A DNA stretch of 44,990 nucleotides. Origin: a candidate division FCPU426 bacterium (GTDB lineage Bacteria > Oederibacteriota > Muellerivitia > Muellerivitales > Muellerivitaceae). The notes under the pieces are model-generated. The model was given only the letters and a program-made list of their open reading frames with translations, had not been told where the DNA came from and ran no database searches. The DNA lies in assembly GCA_003152075.1 (NCBI GenBank), contig PLZG01000055.1:1-44990 (forward strand), in the 5' to 3' direction. Position 1 is the stretch's first letter, and the number at the start of each line of letters is the position of its first letter. Of this stretch, positions 1 to 8,087 are shown piece by piece. The position numbers and the translations under genes are program-made.

Positions 1-377
1 CCCAATAGTTCCAAACTGATAAGGGTAAGGGTATGGGTTCCTAAAGCGATCCATGCCCTCTCGTGGGCCTGGGAGTCGGAGGACCATAAAAGCTCGGTAA
101 CCGGGTAAACCGTCTTCGCGATTCCCGCCAGGTTCACGAAAAACAAGCCCGAATAATCGTGCGTGGTCACGATCAATCCCCAACCTAACGCGTCCACTCC
201 GGCGGTCGACCAGCCGTAGATATCCGAATGGTCCTGGAACATTTCAGTGTAAGCCCAAACATAGTAATCTCCCACGATGATGGGCACGGCGATGAGCTCA
301 TTTTTCGCCGGGGCCTCCCTAGGGAAAATCGCCAAAAACAATAAGACCATTAACAATCCTTTTATAACTTCCTTCAT
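1..377 (-). CDS. Secreted protein of unknown function, 3' part cut off by the window
   Basis: The reverse strand is open from an ATG at 377 to the window edge, about 125 codons with no stop. The first ~25 residues form a signal peptide: MKEVIKG, then a hydrophobic run of Leu/Val/Phe/Ile, ending in a probable APA/KN cleavage site. The mature part begins with NELIAVPIIVGDYYVWAY and is rich in Tyr, Trp, Thr and Gly, as in an exported beta-rich protein. The ATG overlaps the stop of the upstream lipoprotein gene as ATGA, so translation is probably coupled. I do not recognise a family. The coding call is firm because of the signal peptide and overlap; the function is unknown. Confidence 0.75.
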   Translation of the reverse strand, partial: MKEVIKGLLMVLLFLAIFPREAPAKNELIAVPIIVGDYYVWAYTEMFQDHSDIYGWSTAGVDALGWGLIVTTHDYSGLFFVNLAGIAKTVYPVTELLWSSDSQAHERAWIALGTHTLTLISLELL

Positions 378-1045
378 TCATCCTCGCTTTCAGGGGTGGC
401 GGTGGGTGTTGGTGTTAATGTAGCCGTTGGTTTGAGCGTGGGCATAAGGCTTGGAGTCGCCGTTGGAGTGGGATAAACCCATAGAACGTTCATCGGCAAG
501 CTTATTTTGGAATAAATATAAATGAAGACCGGGTAATAAAGCGGGGGTCCGCAATCGGTCCCTTCCAAATATCGGTAAAGCGGAATGGTGATGGTGTAGC
601 AGTCCGTGTTCATTTCATCGCCGAAAGGCAGCGTCTTTTGGCAATTGCTATCAATGGGCACCACCAGGAAATAAGCCATATCCGAATCCCAATTAATGAT
701 GGGTTTTTGGGTGAGGGAGGAAGTGGTGACGTTACCCATATCCACGGAAGAAAGATAATTCCACATCCCGTCAAAATCCACTTGATTTCCAATAAGTTGA
801 GGCCCGTTTTGGCCCAGCGGCGAAGTTTCTCCGATGAGGGCGGTAATCAAGCGGTGAGGATTGGTATGTTGGGGGCATTTATCCACAACATTGTGGGCGT
901 AGGGATCGACTTCCCCCGGATGTTGGACCTGGACCCGGGTATCGTTAATATCGACGCAACCCGAAAACCAAGCGGGGGCCAAAATCAAGCCGCTGACAAG
1001 GACTAACTTTTTCAAATGAGTAAAAGTATTTTGGATTCGAATCAT
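374..1045 (-). CDS. Lipoprotein with Pro/Thr-rich C-terminal tail (paralog of the next gene)
   Basis: A 223-residue predicted lipoprotein. The signal sequence runs to a lipobox FSGC at about residues 27-30, so the mature protein should be lipid-anchored at Cys30, followed by VDINDTRVQVQ. The body has scattered Cys residues and a Tyr-rich stretch (CYTITIPLYRYLEGTDCG). The last ~30 residues are a PTPTATP-type tail capped by ESEDE. It is a clear paralog of the 1042-1725 gene: both share the lipobox context, the VDIND start of the mature protein, the CYTIT motif and the acidic cap. Start and stop overlap both neighbours by 4 bases (ATGA). No enzyme motif is visible and the function is unknown. 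Confidence 0.85.
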   Translation of the reverse strand: MIRIQNTFTHLKKLVLVSGLILAPAWFSGCVDINDTRVQVQHPGEVDPYAHNVVDKCPQHTNPHRLITALIGETSPLGQNGPQLIGNQVDFDGMWNYLSSVDMGNVTTSSLTQKPIINWDSDMAYFLVVPIDSNCQKTLPFGDEMNTDCYTITIPLYRYLEGTDCGPPLYYPVFIYIYSKISLPMNVLWVYPTPTATPSLMPTLKPTATLTPTPTATPESEDE

Positions 1046-1725
1046 TCATTCTCGCTTTCGGGCGTAGGCGTGGCTTTCTCTAAGCTTGTCGGACGGGGCG
1101 TGGCAGTGGGTGTAGCCGTCGGTAGGAGCGTGGCTGTAGGAATCGGCGTGGGATAAACCCATTGACCTATCACCGGTAAATTGACCTTTGGATAAATATA
1201 AATGAAAACTTGGAATGCGCTCGGGGATCCGCAATTGGTCCCTTCCAGATACCGGTAAATGGGCATCGTAATGGTATAACAATCCGTGGTCATTTCATCC
1301 CCGTAGGGTTTAGTTTTTTCGCATGAATTACTTGCCGGTATCACATTAAAAAAGGCCACCTGCTGGCTCCAATCAACAATCGGTACCTGGGAAAGGGCGG
1401 AAGTTTGTGTCCTCCCGTCATCCAAAACGGAAACATAAACCCACCATTTTTCAAATTCGGCCTGGGAGTCCATTTCATGACTCCCTAATTGAACCAGTGG
1501 AGAGGCGTTTCCTGTTTGTCCCAGGATTAAACGGTGGGGATAGGCTTGCGGCGTGCATTTATCAATAACGTTCCTGGAATAGTTTTCGATCTGGCTCGGC
1601 GCCTGCACCTGAACTTTAGCGTCATTGATGTCCACGCAGCCCGTGAACCAGGCAAGGGATGAAACCAAGCCGCAAACAAGTGAAGTTTTTTTCAAACGAA
1701 TAAAGGAATTTGGGATTCGAGCCAT
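1042..1725 (-). CDS. Lipoprotein with Pro/Thr-rich C-terminal tail (paralog)
   Basis: A 227-residue predicted lipoprotein and paralog of its downstream neighbour. I place the start at the ATG at 1725 (MARIPNSFIRLKK) because it aligns with MIRIQNTFTHLKK of the paralog; an in-frame ATG at 1740 and a longer ORF to 1794 are less likely. The lipobox is FTGC near residue 30, followed by VDINDAKVQVQ. The C-terminus is a TPTATPTATP-type tail ending ESENE. The gene follows the PAP2-fusion gene by about 75 bases and overlaps the next gene by ATGA. The function is unknown; tandem duplication of the gene is evident. Confidence 0.85.
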   Translation of the reverse strand: MARIPNSFIRLKKTSLVCGLVSSLAWFTGCVDINDAKVQVQAPSQIENYSRNVIDKCTPQAYPHRLILGQTGNASPLVQLGSHEMDSQAEFEKWWVYVSVLDDGRTQTSALSQVPIVDWSQQVAFFNVIPASNSCEKTKPYGDEMTTDCYTITMPIYRYLEGTNCGSPSAFQVFIYIYPKVNLPVIGQWVYPTPIPTATLLPTATPTATPRPTSLEKATPTPESENE

Positions 1726-1800
1726 TATTTCGCCGATCATGAAACTGAGGTGCGGGTGAAGATTTGGACGCTGCCCAGGGGGCCGGAGTGTCAACCCCAG

Positions 1801-3366
1801 TTACCGCGTTTCCCTTACGGGCCGACCGTCTAAAACATAGACCTTTCCCTCCGATAACACCCATTCCACCTCGGTGAATAAATTCCACCGGGCCGCCAAA
1901 TGACGGGTCAAGGTCACGATTTCAAACAGCTCAAAGCCCCTTAAAGGAAAGGATTTAGGGAAATAATTCCAAGGGGTGTCCAACAATCCCTTGAATAAAT
2001 TTTTATTGGGCGTCAGGCGCAAAATTAATTCTTCCCCCCTGGGCAAGGATGTCACGCGGATTTCAACGTCCGATAAATGAAACCCTCTTGGAGGAAATGT
2101 TCTGCAGACCCCTACCGCCGATACTTTGAGGGCTTTTTGGGCGATGAAATAGCGCTTGGCGGTGGTATTAAATACCGTTCGAATGATCTGCTCAAAGGAA
2201 AGTGGCTTTAAGGCCATCAGGGTGCTTCGCTTGGAACCCGAGGTCTCGGAGGGTCTCAACCAATATGGGCCTTCTCCCACATCGCCCAAGGCCTGGCGAA
2301 GAGGTTCCTCCCCACGGTTTCTCGGTACTCCGCCGCAGATAAGACCCGGTGAGGTCTCGGCCCCCAATAACACCAGCTCGCTTAGCCTTCCCGCCAGTTT
2401 GCCATAATAATCCCCATAGCCTTCGGTGAGGTTAAGAACCCAAACCCGGGGCGGGTGAAGAGATCGGCGGAAGGCCCCCGCCAACACTTCCAACCTTGGC
2501 GCCATGGCGGCGCTGATACCGGCCAAAACCCCGCCGCTGATCAAATCAGGAAAGTAATGGAAACCCAAGAATAGGGTGGAACACCAAATCCCCAGGGTGA
2601 GCGGAACTCCCCAGATCAGGGCCCGCCGGTCGTGATTCATCTGCCAGAAAAGTAGGTAGGCCGAAATGGCCCCGTGCAGGCTGGGGAAAACATCGAAACG
2701 GGCACTCAGTTGGTTGATGAAAATTTCGGAGATTTTGAAGATCACTCCCCCCTGAAGCCAGGTCCACTCCTGGGGGTAAGCGAAGCGAGGGCCGATGGCG
2801 GGATAAATGAGATAGCCCATGAAGCCGCCGATATATAGAAGAATGAGGCCTAGCATGAACCTTTGGTAAAGCCCCCTGCGCAAATAACTGTGATAAACCA
2901 AAAGCCCCACCAGCCAAACGAAGAGAGCCAAGTATAAAAGGATAAAAAAGTCCGTTAACTGGGGATGGCCCACCAAAACCTTCTCCCATAGGGAAGGGCC
3001 CTTTCCCAGCAAATGATAGTCCAGGCTGTGCAAAGCGGCGTCATAAAGCTGGGGATGCAGGACTGGAACCAGGGGCTTCATCAAGCTGTAACACAGCACC
3101 AACCCTAGCCAAGGGCCTAATCCCCGAAGAAGGCCTAACCATCCAAAGGGCGGGGGCCGCCGCAACGCGACGAAATACATCCAACCCAACCAAATCAGGC
3201 TAAAAAGGGAGGACAACCCAAAAGCGGTATCGGACCCCGGCCTCTCCGCGAAACAGGCACCCATGGCCAGGAAGAAAAAGATGAGGAAAAGGACTGAAGT
3301 CAACAATTCGGAGGGGGAAAAAACCCAAAGGTTTTTTCGAAAGGTTCGGGGCAAGGAAGAAAGCAA
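1801..3366 (-). CDS. PAP2-family membrane protein fused to a PEP-synthase-like C-terminal domain
   Basis: About 521 residues in two parts. Residues 1-310 are a multi-pass membrane domain with PAP2_3 (inositol-phosphorylceramide synthase-like) signatures: YPAIGPR, FPSLHGAISAY and GFHYFPDLISG, with the histidines expected for phosphotransfer or phosphatase chemistry. Residues ~310-521 are soluble and end in FTEVEWVLSEGKVYVLDGRP, resembling the 'DIEWA...G.LYILQARP' end of the PEP synthase/PPDK nucleotide-binding domain. The start is chosen at the TTG at 3366, which has AAGGAG six bases upstream; a TTG at 3381 would put that Shine-Dalgarno inside the gene. It leads the lipoprotein operon. The substrate is unknown; lipid head-group transfer or dephosphorylation is an inference from the PAP2 part. 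Confidence 0.8.
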   Translation of the reverse strand: MLSSLPRTFRKNLWVFSPSELLTSVLFLIFFFLAMGACFAERPGSDTAFGLSSLFSLIWLGWMYFVALRRPPPFGWLGLLRGLGPWLGLVLCYSLMKPLVPVLHPQLYDAALHSLDYHLLGKGPSLWEKVLVGHPQLTDFFILLYLALFVWLVGLLVYHSYLRRGLYQRFMLGLILLYIGGFMGYLIYPAIGPRFAYPQEWTWLQGGVIFKISEIFINQLSARFDVFPSLHGAISAYLLFWQMNHDRRALIWGVPLTLGIWCSTLFLGFHYFPDLISGGVLAGISAAMAPRLEVLAGAFRRSLHPPRVWVLNLTEGYGDYYGKLAGRLSELVLLGAETSPGLICGGVPRNRGEEPLRQALGDVGEGPYWLRPSETSGSKRSTLMALKPLSFEQIIRTVFNTTAKRYFIAQKALKVSAVGVCRTFPPRGFHLSDVEIRVTSLPRGEELILRLTPNKNLFKGLLDTPWNYFPKSFPLRGFELFEIVTLTRHLAARWNLFTEVEWVLSEGKVYVLDGRPVRETR

Positions 3367-3483
3367 GTAAGACTCCTTCAAGAGTTCAAGCGGCGCTTAT
3401 TTTAGCATAGCCAGGCGGTCTCAAAAGGTTCATCCGATCCCAAAAGCCGCTTATATCAGTAGGGTTAAATTACGGTTGGATGA

Positions 3484-3515
3484 TTGACATTTGGGCCCGG
3501 GGTTCTCAATATAAA
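3484..3515 (+). promoter_or_regulatory. Candidate sigma-70-type promoter for the Bax-inhibitor gene
   Basis: TTGACA at 3484-3489 and TATAAA at 3510-3515 precede the gene start at 3547. The 20-base spacer is longer than the usual 17, so this is suggestive only. Confidence 0.4.
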
Positions 3516-3546
3516 CACTGCCGATAACATTCCAAGGAGGAATTTC

Positions 3547-4242
3547 ATGGGGCTTTTAACCCAAGACCAACCAATCGCGTCGAGCGTCGTTTCCGAGGAC
3601 GGCCAAGCACGCCTTTCTTTCATTCAAAAAGTTTATTCACTTTTTCTGTTGGGACTCTTCACGGCTACCGGAGGCGCTTTTATCACTCTCAGCAACCAGG
3701 ATTTCGTCATAGCGGTCATATCGCATATTTGGATCGGCTTAATCGTTTATTTCGGCGTTTTCTTTGCCTGCATGGCTTTGCGTAAAACACCGGGGATCAA
3801 TGTCGTCGCCCTACTGGGCTTCACCTTCGTCAGCGGGGTATTTCTTTCCCCGGCCTTGTTGGCGGTCGCCGCGAGGGCGGGCGGGTCTTATGGGATTGTT
3901 TATGAAGCGGCCCTGATCACCGGGTCTATTTTTATTGGGTTAACGGCTTATACCTTCATCACCAAAAAAGACTTTTCCTTCCTGGGCGGGGTGGTCACCA
4001 TCGGTTTATTCGCGGTAATCGGAATCAGCCTCGTGCTTATGTTTTTTCCCAGCGAATCGGCCAATTTAGCTTTGGCATGGATCGGGTCGGTGCTTTTTTC
4101 CCTCTTCATTCTTTACGACACCTCCCGCATCATGCAAACGCATGAGAGCGATGAATATGTGAGCGGGGCGCTCTCACTTTACCTGGATTTTATCAACCTA
4201 TTCCTCATGATCTTGCGGATTCTTTCCAACCGTCGTAATTAA
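3547..4242 (+). CDS. Bax inhibitor-1 / YbhL family membrane protein
   Basis: A 231-residue protein with about seven hydrophobic segments. The family pattern is a short soluble N-terminus (MGLLTQDQPIASS...), RLSFIQKVYSLF before the first helix, and a C-terminal segment with the LYDTSRIM motif (the family's conserved Asp region) near residue 195. Bacterial BI-1 homologs (YccA, YbhL, BsYetJ) are inner-membrane proteins implicated in calcium leak or membrane-protease interaction; the role here is inferred from family only. The start is the ATG at 3547 behind AAGGAGG; an upstream in-frame start at 3484 coincides with the candidate promoter and is rejected. A hairpin terminator follows the stop. 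Confidence 0.93.
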   Translation: MGLLTQDQPIASSVVSEDGQARLSFIQKVYSLFLLGLFTATGGAFITLSNQDFVIAVISHIWIGLIVYFGVFFACMALRKTPGINVVALLGFTFVSGVFLSPALLAVAARAGGSYGIVYEAALITGSIFIGLTAYTFITKKDFSFLGGVVTIGLFAVIGISLVLMFFPSESANLALAWIGSVLFSLFILYDTSRIMQTHESDEYVSGALSLYLDFINLFLMILRILSNRRN

Positions 4243-4255
4243 TTTTCCCTTAAAA

Positions 4256-4290
4256 TAAAAAAGCCCCAGAGAATCTCCGGGGCTTTTTTC
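4256..4290. terminator. Bidirectional rho-independent terminator
   Basis: An A-run, then the stem AGCCCC-A-GAG, loop AAT, CTC-C-GGGGCT and a T-run. It lies between convergent genes (BI-1 on plus, SodC on minus) and can serve both. Confidence 0.85.
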
Positions 4291-4305
4291 GTTTTGAAGA
4301 GGTGG

Positions 4306-4851
4306 TTATTCTTCCTTCCGAAAATTCTTTTTGTTCACGATCACGCCACAGGCGATTCTCGCTCCCGCGTTACCCGTGGGTTGGGTCTTGTAATCATCCA
4401 CTTTCTCATGAATGATGACAGCCTTTCCCAGGATACTGTCTTCCCCGGTCATATGAATGGTTTTGTCGCTTCGCACATACTCCGCGACGCCTTTGGAGTT
4501 GGCGTTCAGGTTGCCCAAATCCCCCGCGTGACGCTCTTTGGCGCCGGGGCCTCCATGTTGGTGTTTTCCGGGGTTGAAATGGCCCTTAGCCGAGCTTCCA
4601 TCCGGCGCTGAGCAGTCGCCACATTCATGAATATGGAGCCCGTGCTTTCCGGGCGTCAAGCCTTCCACATGAGCCCAAACCATTACCGAATTCTTTTTTT
4701 TGGTGAACTTCACGAACCCCTTCACTTGATTGCCCTGGGTAGCCTTTAGCTGGCAAATGGCTTTCATGGATTCGGCTTCCACTACGGATAAAGGACCGCT
4801 TCCGAGTAAAACCGCGCCCGTCAAAACCATCTCACTCAAAATTCTAATCAT
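4306..4851 (-). CDS. sodC: Periplasmic Cu,Zn superoxide dismutase
   Basis: A 181-residue protein that dismutates superoxide in the periplasm. A short signal peptide ends near VVEAES. Metal-site motifs are intact: HGLHIHECGDC (copper ligands of the HxH type plus a disulfide Cys), GHFNPGKHQHG (bridging and zinc His), HAGDLGN (zinc Asp), AVIIHEKVDD (last copper His) and GNAGARIACGV (second disulfide Cys and active-site Arg). The ATG follows AAAGAGG with good spacing. It is the last gene of a long minus-strand run and ends at the bidirectional terminator. Identification is secure. Confidence 0.96.
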   Translation of the reverse strand: MIRILSEMVLTGAVLLGSGPLSVVEAESMKAICQLKATQGNQVKGFVKFTKKKNSVMVWAHVEGLTPGKHGLHIHECGDCSAPDGSSAKGHFNPGKHQHGGPGAKERHAGDLGNLNANSKGVAEYVRSDKTIHMTGEDSILGKAVIIHEKVDDYKTQPTGNAGARIACGVIVNKKNFRKEE

Positions 4852-4907
4852 TTTTTTACCTCTTTGATTTGTTTTGAGTTATTGCCTATAAACCGCCAAT
4901 GAACATT

Positions 4908-5345
4908 CTACTTTTCCGGGTTTGGCGACAAAAGATAGGAAAATTCCAGCAAGTTGCCGTCCGGATCCGAAATCACACAAAAATAACCCCTCAAGTGTCC
5001 GCCATAAGTCGCGGGTTCTACCAGGCAATTATCAGTTTTAGCCTTGGCGCTGATTTCCTCCACCGGTTTCAAATCGGGAAGCCGGAAGGCGAAGGATTGC
5101 AAGCTGGCGGTGAGGGGAACCGGATTCCTTTTCAAATGGGTGTCCTCCGCCAGCACAAAGAGGGGGGCATAGGGATTTTCAGCGAATCTCAACCAGACCC
5201 ATCGGTTTCCCTCGGTGTCCCTTTGGTCCTGGACCGCGGCCATTCCCAGGTATTCGCTGTAAAAACGGATCGAATTATCCGCGTCCCGAACCTTGAAAAG
5301 GACATGGTGCCATTCGGCAAAATGGGAAACAAATTCGAGAACCAA
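4908..5345 (-). CDS. VOC superfamily (glyoxalase / bleomycin-resistance / dioxygenase fold) protein
   Basis: A 145-residue single VOC module pair. WHHVLFKVRDADNSIRFYSEYLGM opens with the metal-site His region and the beta-alpha-beta-beta-beta pattern. The second half, with AFRLPDLKPV and YFCVISDPDGNLLEFSY, supplies the C-terminal Glu in the usual 'DPDGN.iE' motif. The substrate cannot be told; lactoylglutathione lyase-like, fosfomycin/bleomycin-resistance-like and extradiol dioxygenase-like proteins all share this fold. The start is a TTG at 5345 preceded by AGAGG. It lies 57 bases upstream of sodC in the same direction. Confidence 0.88.
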   Translation of the reverse strand: MVLEFVSHFAEWHHVLFKVRDADNSIRFYSEYLGMAAVQDQRDTEGNRWVWLRFAENPYAPLFVLAEDTHLKRNPVPLTASLQSFAFRLPDLKPVEEISAKAKTDNCLVEPATYGGHLRGYFCVISDPDGNLLEFSYLLSPNPEK

Positions 5346-5360
5346 AATAAACCTCTTTGG

Positions 5361-5446
5361 GAATTATCAATTATGAATTTCGGAGATTTTTAATCTTCGA
5401 TTAAAAATTATCAACAATTCAATATTTAAAATTCATAATTCAAAAT
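5361..5446. repeat. AT-rich nested inverted repeat between gpsA and the VOC gene
   Basis: The outer arms are AATTATGAATTT (5369-5380) and AAATTCATAATT (5428-5439). Inside lies a hairpin with ATTTTTAATC (5386-5395) and GATTAAAAAT (5399-5408) around a three-base loop. The motif ATTCATAATT next to TTCAAAATT recurs in rearranged order at 9993-10010. It has no obvious terminator T-run and looks like a small dispersed repeat. Confidence 0.6.
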
Positions 5447-5453
5447 TGTCTTT

Positions 5454-6440
5454 TCAGGAGCCGATTTTCCAAACCTCGTCCACGAACTTAGCCCGCGCGG
5501 CGGGCTGATGGATGCAGGTGTGGATCAGGCGGGCCAGGGGGGTTTCAACCGTGGCGCCGACTTTCTCCAGGATGACATCCAATGTCCTGACTCCCTCGGG
5601 GACCACCCCGCCTATTTGGGCGACAGCCTTGTTGTATTCCATGCCTTGGGCCAGAAGCTCGCCGAACTTTCGATTGTGGGAATCCGCCGAAAAACCCGTG
5701 GTAACCAGGTCGCCCAACCCCGCCAAACCTTCCAGGGTTTTCTCTTGGGCGCCCATCTGTCTGGTGATGTCCTTCATTTCTTTCAAGGCCATGGTGACGA
5801 AGGCCGCTTTTAAATTGGAACTTCCATGGTCCAAGCCGTCCAACAGCCCGAAACCCAGGGCGTAAATGTTCTTCACCACCCCTCCCAATTCCACCCCCGC
5901 CATATCCGGGGATGTTTCAACCCGAAAGTAAGGGTTGGAAAGAACGGTGAAGGTTTTTTGAAGCGCCGTATGGTTCGAGCAGGCTATCACAACCGCGGAT
6001 GGCTTTTTACGGGCGAAATCATTGGCGATGGAGGGGCCGGAAAGGGCCACGAAATGATCGGCGTCATGAAGGGCCACTTCAGCGTAGACTTGGCTCATGC
6101 GCTTGCCCGAACCGGATTCCAAGCCCTTGGCCGCGCCCACCACCACCGCCTGGGGCATGGCAAATGGTGAAAATTCCTTCACGATGTGCCGGAAATAAAG
6201 GGAAGGCACTGCCACGAAAATGATTTGGGCCTCGCGCACCACGTGGTTCAAGAGAAGGTCCGCCGTGACGGTTGAAGGAAGGATGATGCCGGGAAGGAAT
6301 TGTGTGTTTTGGTGGTTTTTGCGGATATCCTCCACCACTTCGGGGATGTGGTCCCAACAAACCACCGTATGACCATTGTCCGCCAATAGGTGCGCCAAAG
6401 CCGTTCCCATGTTGCCCGAACCGATGACCGCCGCTTTCAT
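5454..6440 (-). CDS. gpsA: NAD(P)-dependent glycerol-3-phosphate dehydrogenase
   Basis: A 328-residue cytosolic enzyme that reduces dihydroxyacetone phosphate to sn-glycerol-3-phosphate for phospholipid synthesis. The N-terminal Rossmann motif GSGNMGTALA is at residues 8-17. Family motifs follow in order: KGLESGSGKRMS, LSGPSIANDFARKKP, GVVKNIYALGFGLLDGL with the catalytic Lys region, NLKAAFVTMALKEM, and GLAGLGDLVTT...SHNRKFGELLAQG. Length and order match GpsA. The ATG start at 6440 is the only sensible one. It sits in a minus-strand run but is separated from both neighbours by over 100 bases, so it may have its own promoter. Confidence 0.96.
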   Translation of the reverse strand: MKAAVIGSGNMGTALAHLLADNGHTVVCWDHIPEVVEDIRKNHQNTQFLPGIILPSTVTADLLLNHVVREAQIIFVAVPSLYFRHIVKEFSPFAMPQAVVVGAAKGLESGSGKRMSQVYAEVALHDADHFVALSGPSIANDFARKKPSAVVIACSNHTALQKTFTVLSNPYFRVETSPDMAGVELGGVVKNIYALGFGLLDGLDHGSSNLKAAFVTMALKEMKDITRQMGAQEKTLEGLAGLGDLVTTGFSADSHNRKFGELLAQGMEYNKAVAQIGGVVPEGVRTLDVILEKVGATVETPLARLIHTCIHQPAARAKFVDEVWKIGS

Positions 6441-6586
6441 AATTAAAAGACCCTTCGCTAGTTAAATGGGGAAACCGCTATTGATTATAAACCATCCAGG
6501 TCTATCCCGATGGTTTAATCCTTTTTAATCGAAGGGGTGGCGAAATAAGAAAGGCCCAATTCGCCGGTGGGAACCTGGGGTTGGGA

Positions 6587-7420
6587 CTACCGGCTTAAGG
6601 TAAGTGAAAGGGTCTTGGCTTGGCCGTCCCGGACTAAAATCAAAATCACCGGCTCTCCCTGATGACGCCCGACGATGTCGAAAAACTGGTCCGGGGTCTG
6701 GATTTGCTCGTCCGCCAGGCTCATCAAAACATCCCCCTTCAAAACATCGGCCTCATAAGCGGGAGTACCCCGGATGACGACTTCGACCATCACACCCTTG
6801 TTGGTTTGGAGTTGTTTCCGCTGGTCATCGGTTAAGGGTTCCACGAGGACCCCTATGGGGGATGGCTTGGCCTTGGCCCAGAAGGTGGCCGAATATTCGT
6901 AATAATCCATATTGACCGGCACATAAGTGGTTTGAAATTGCCCCTGGACCGTCTGGACAGTTTGGTTTTGTAAAGTCACGGGAGGTTTGTTAGGGTCTCT
7001 CTGAATTTGGGCAGTCTGCTCGGTCACCGTCGTTTGGTCAGGTGTCCACTGGCTGAAGGGCACGCTTTCCGTCACCGTGTTGACATATTGGTGGGACACC
7101 AAAACCATCCATGCGCCCACGGCCTTCGCTTGTTCAAGAGCCTCGGACTCATCCAATTTGGGGTCCCGGAATTTCGCCCGGCCCAAGAGAACGTAGCCAT
7201 CTTCCAAAAGGCTATGGGAGTCGCTTTTCATGTTGTTGGAGGTTACCAATTTAGGCTCGTCCTCGGGTTTCAAAACACGACTCGCCACTCCCCCTGGCCA
7301 CTTCTGGATAGTGCTTAGGTAATTCTTATGGTAGGGATTCTCACAGCCCGAAGCGAAAAGGAGAATGAGGGCACACCAGGGACTAATTCTCAGGCTAGGA
7401 CGAATATCGGTAGTTTTCAT
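6587..7420 (-). CDS. Lipoprotein with C-terminal PDZ domain
   Basis: A 277-residue predicted lipoprotein. The start at 7420 (MKTTDIRPSLRIS) is preferred over 7450 because it has AAAGG upstream and gives a proper signal sequence ending in lipobox FASGC. Residues ~60-180 contain DGYVLLGRAKF and a stretch with many Gln/Thr/Val repeats (VTEQTAQIQ, QTVQTVQGQFQTTY). The last ~90 residues form a PDZ domain: LGVLVEPL-like start, VMVEVVIRGTPAYEADVLKGDVLMSLAD and VGRHQGEPVILILVRDG. No protease domain is present, so it may be a scaffold or binding protein at the membrane. The partner is unknown. Confidence 0.85.
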   Translation of the reverse strand: MKTTDIRPSLRISPWCALILLFASGCENPYHKNYLSTIQKWPGGVASRVLKPEDEPKLVTSNNMKSDSHSLLEDGYVLLGRAKFRDPKLDESEALEQAKAVGAWMVLVSHQYVNTVTESVPFSQWTPDQTTVTEQTAQIQRDPNKPPVTLQNQTVQTVQGQFQTTYVPVNMDYYEYSATFWAKAKPSPIGVLVEPLTDDQRKQLQTNKGVMVEVVIRGTPAYEADVLKGDVLMSLADEQIQTPDQFFDIVGRHQGEPVILILVRDGQAKTLSLTLSR

Positions 7421-7552
7421 AGTAAACGCCTTTCGATTGATTGAAGTCATTCAATCCTGTGGGCAAGCCATTGTCAACCCACGGGCTTAAAACAAGTGGC
7501 TTTCCTCTGTTTTGACGGACATCAACAGGGTTTTCAGCCGGAAGTTGGTTCA

Positions 7553-8077
7553 TTACCGCATTGATTTGAGAATTTCATTGGCGATTCTTTCCGCCGATTT
7601 GCGGGCCGTATCCACGGTGATATCGGCGTATCTTCGGAAGAGGGGCGCCCTTTCGCGGTGGAGGGCGGGCAAGTTGTTGCCACCCCGGCAGACCACTCCC
7701 CGGTTGGACCAGTCAGGCAAGCGCTTTTTTAATTCGGGCAAGGCCACCTTTAGGAAAATCCGAGGTCCCAGGCTCTTGAGATGTTTCATGCCCTGGGGAT
7801 AATAAACAGCGCTGCCCCCGGGCGAAATCACGCAATGCCGGTAATGAAGCTTTCGCAAGGTCTCATCCTCCATTCGCATGAATTTTTTCATTCCCAAATC
7901 ATCCAATACCTTTTGGAGGGGTTTCCGGAACTTGCCTTCAATCAAATGGTCCACGTCCACGAAGGTATAGCGTAATTTTTCAGCCAGGATCTTCCCCACC
8001 GTGCTCTTGCCGCTCCCGAACATGCCGATGAGCACTAAATTTTCCGGAAATTCTTTTCGTTGGATGATTTTTTTCAT
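7553..8077 (-). CDS. aroK: Shikimate kinase
   Basis: A 174-residue P-loop kinase that phosphorylates shikimate in chorismate synthesis. It shows Walker A GMFGSGKST (residues ~18-26), the shikimate-binding VDVDHLIE with the DxD pair, FMRMEDE (matching the 'FR..E' element), SPGGSAVYY in place of the usual GGG loop, and a lid/adenine-site region RERAPLFRRYADITVDT. The ATG at 8077 is preceded by AGAGGG and follows the barrel gene by 10 bases, so the two are probably co-transcribed. The family is clear; the altered GGG loop leaves a little room for a shikimate-kinase-like enzyme with another substrate. Confidence 0.88.
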   Translation of the reverse strand: MKKIIQRKEFPENLVLIGMFGSGKSTVGKILAEKLRYTFVDVDHLIEGKFRKPLQKVLDDLGMKKFMRMEDETLRKLHYRHCVISPGGSAVYYPQGMKHLKSLGPRIFLKVALPELKKRLPDWSNRGVVCRGGNNLPALHRERAPLFRRYADITVDTARKSAERIANEILKSMR

Positions 8078-8087
8078 TAAATTCCCT

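Noticed and set aside
3484-3546. Longer N-terminus for the Bax-inhibitor protein
   Set aside because: The extension overlaps a promoter-like TTGACA and lacks a ribosome-binding site, while the inner ATG has AAGGAGG.
4294-4611. Plus-strand ORF opposite sodC
   Set aside because: It is fully covered by the unambiguous sodC gene and has no family features.
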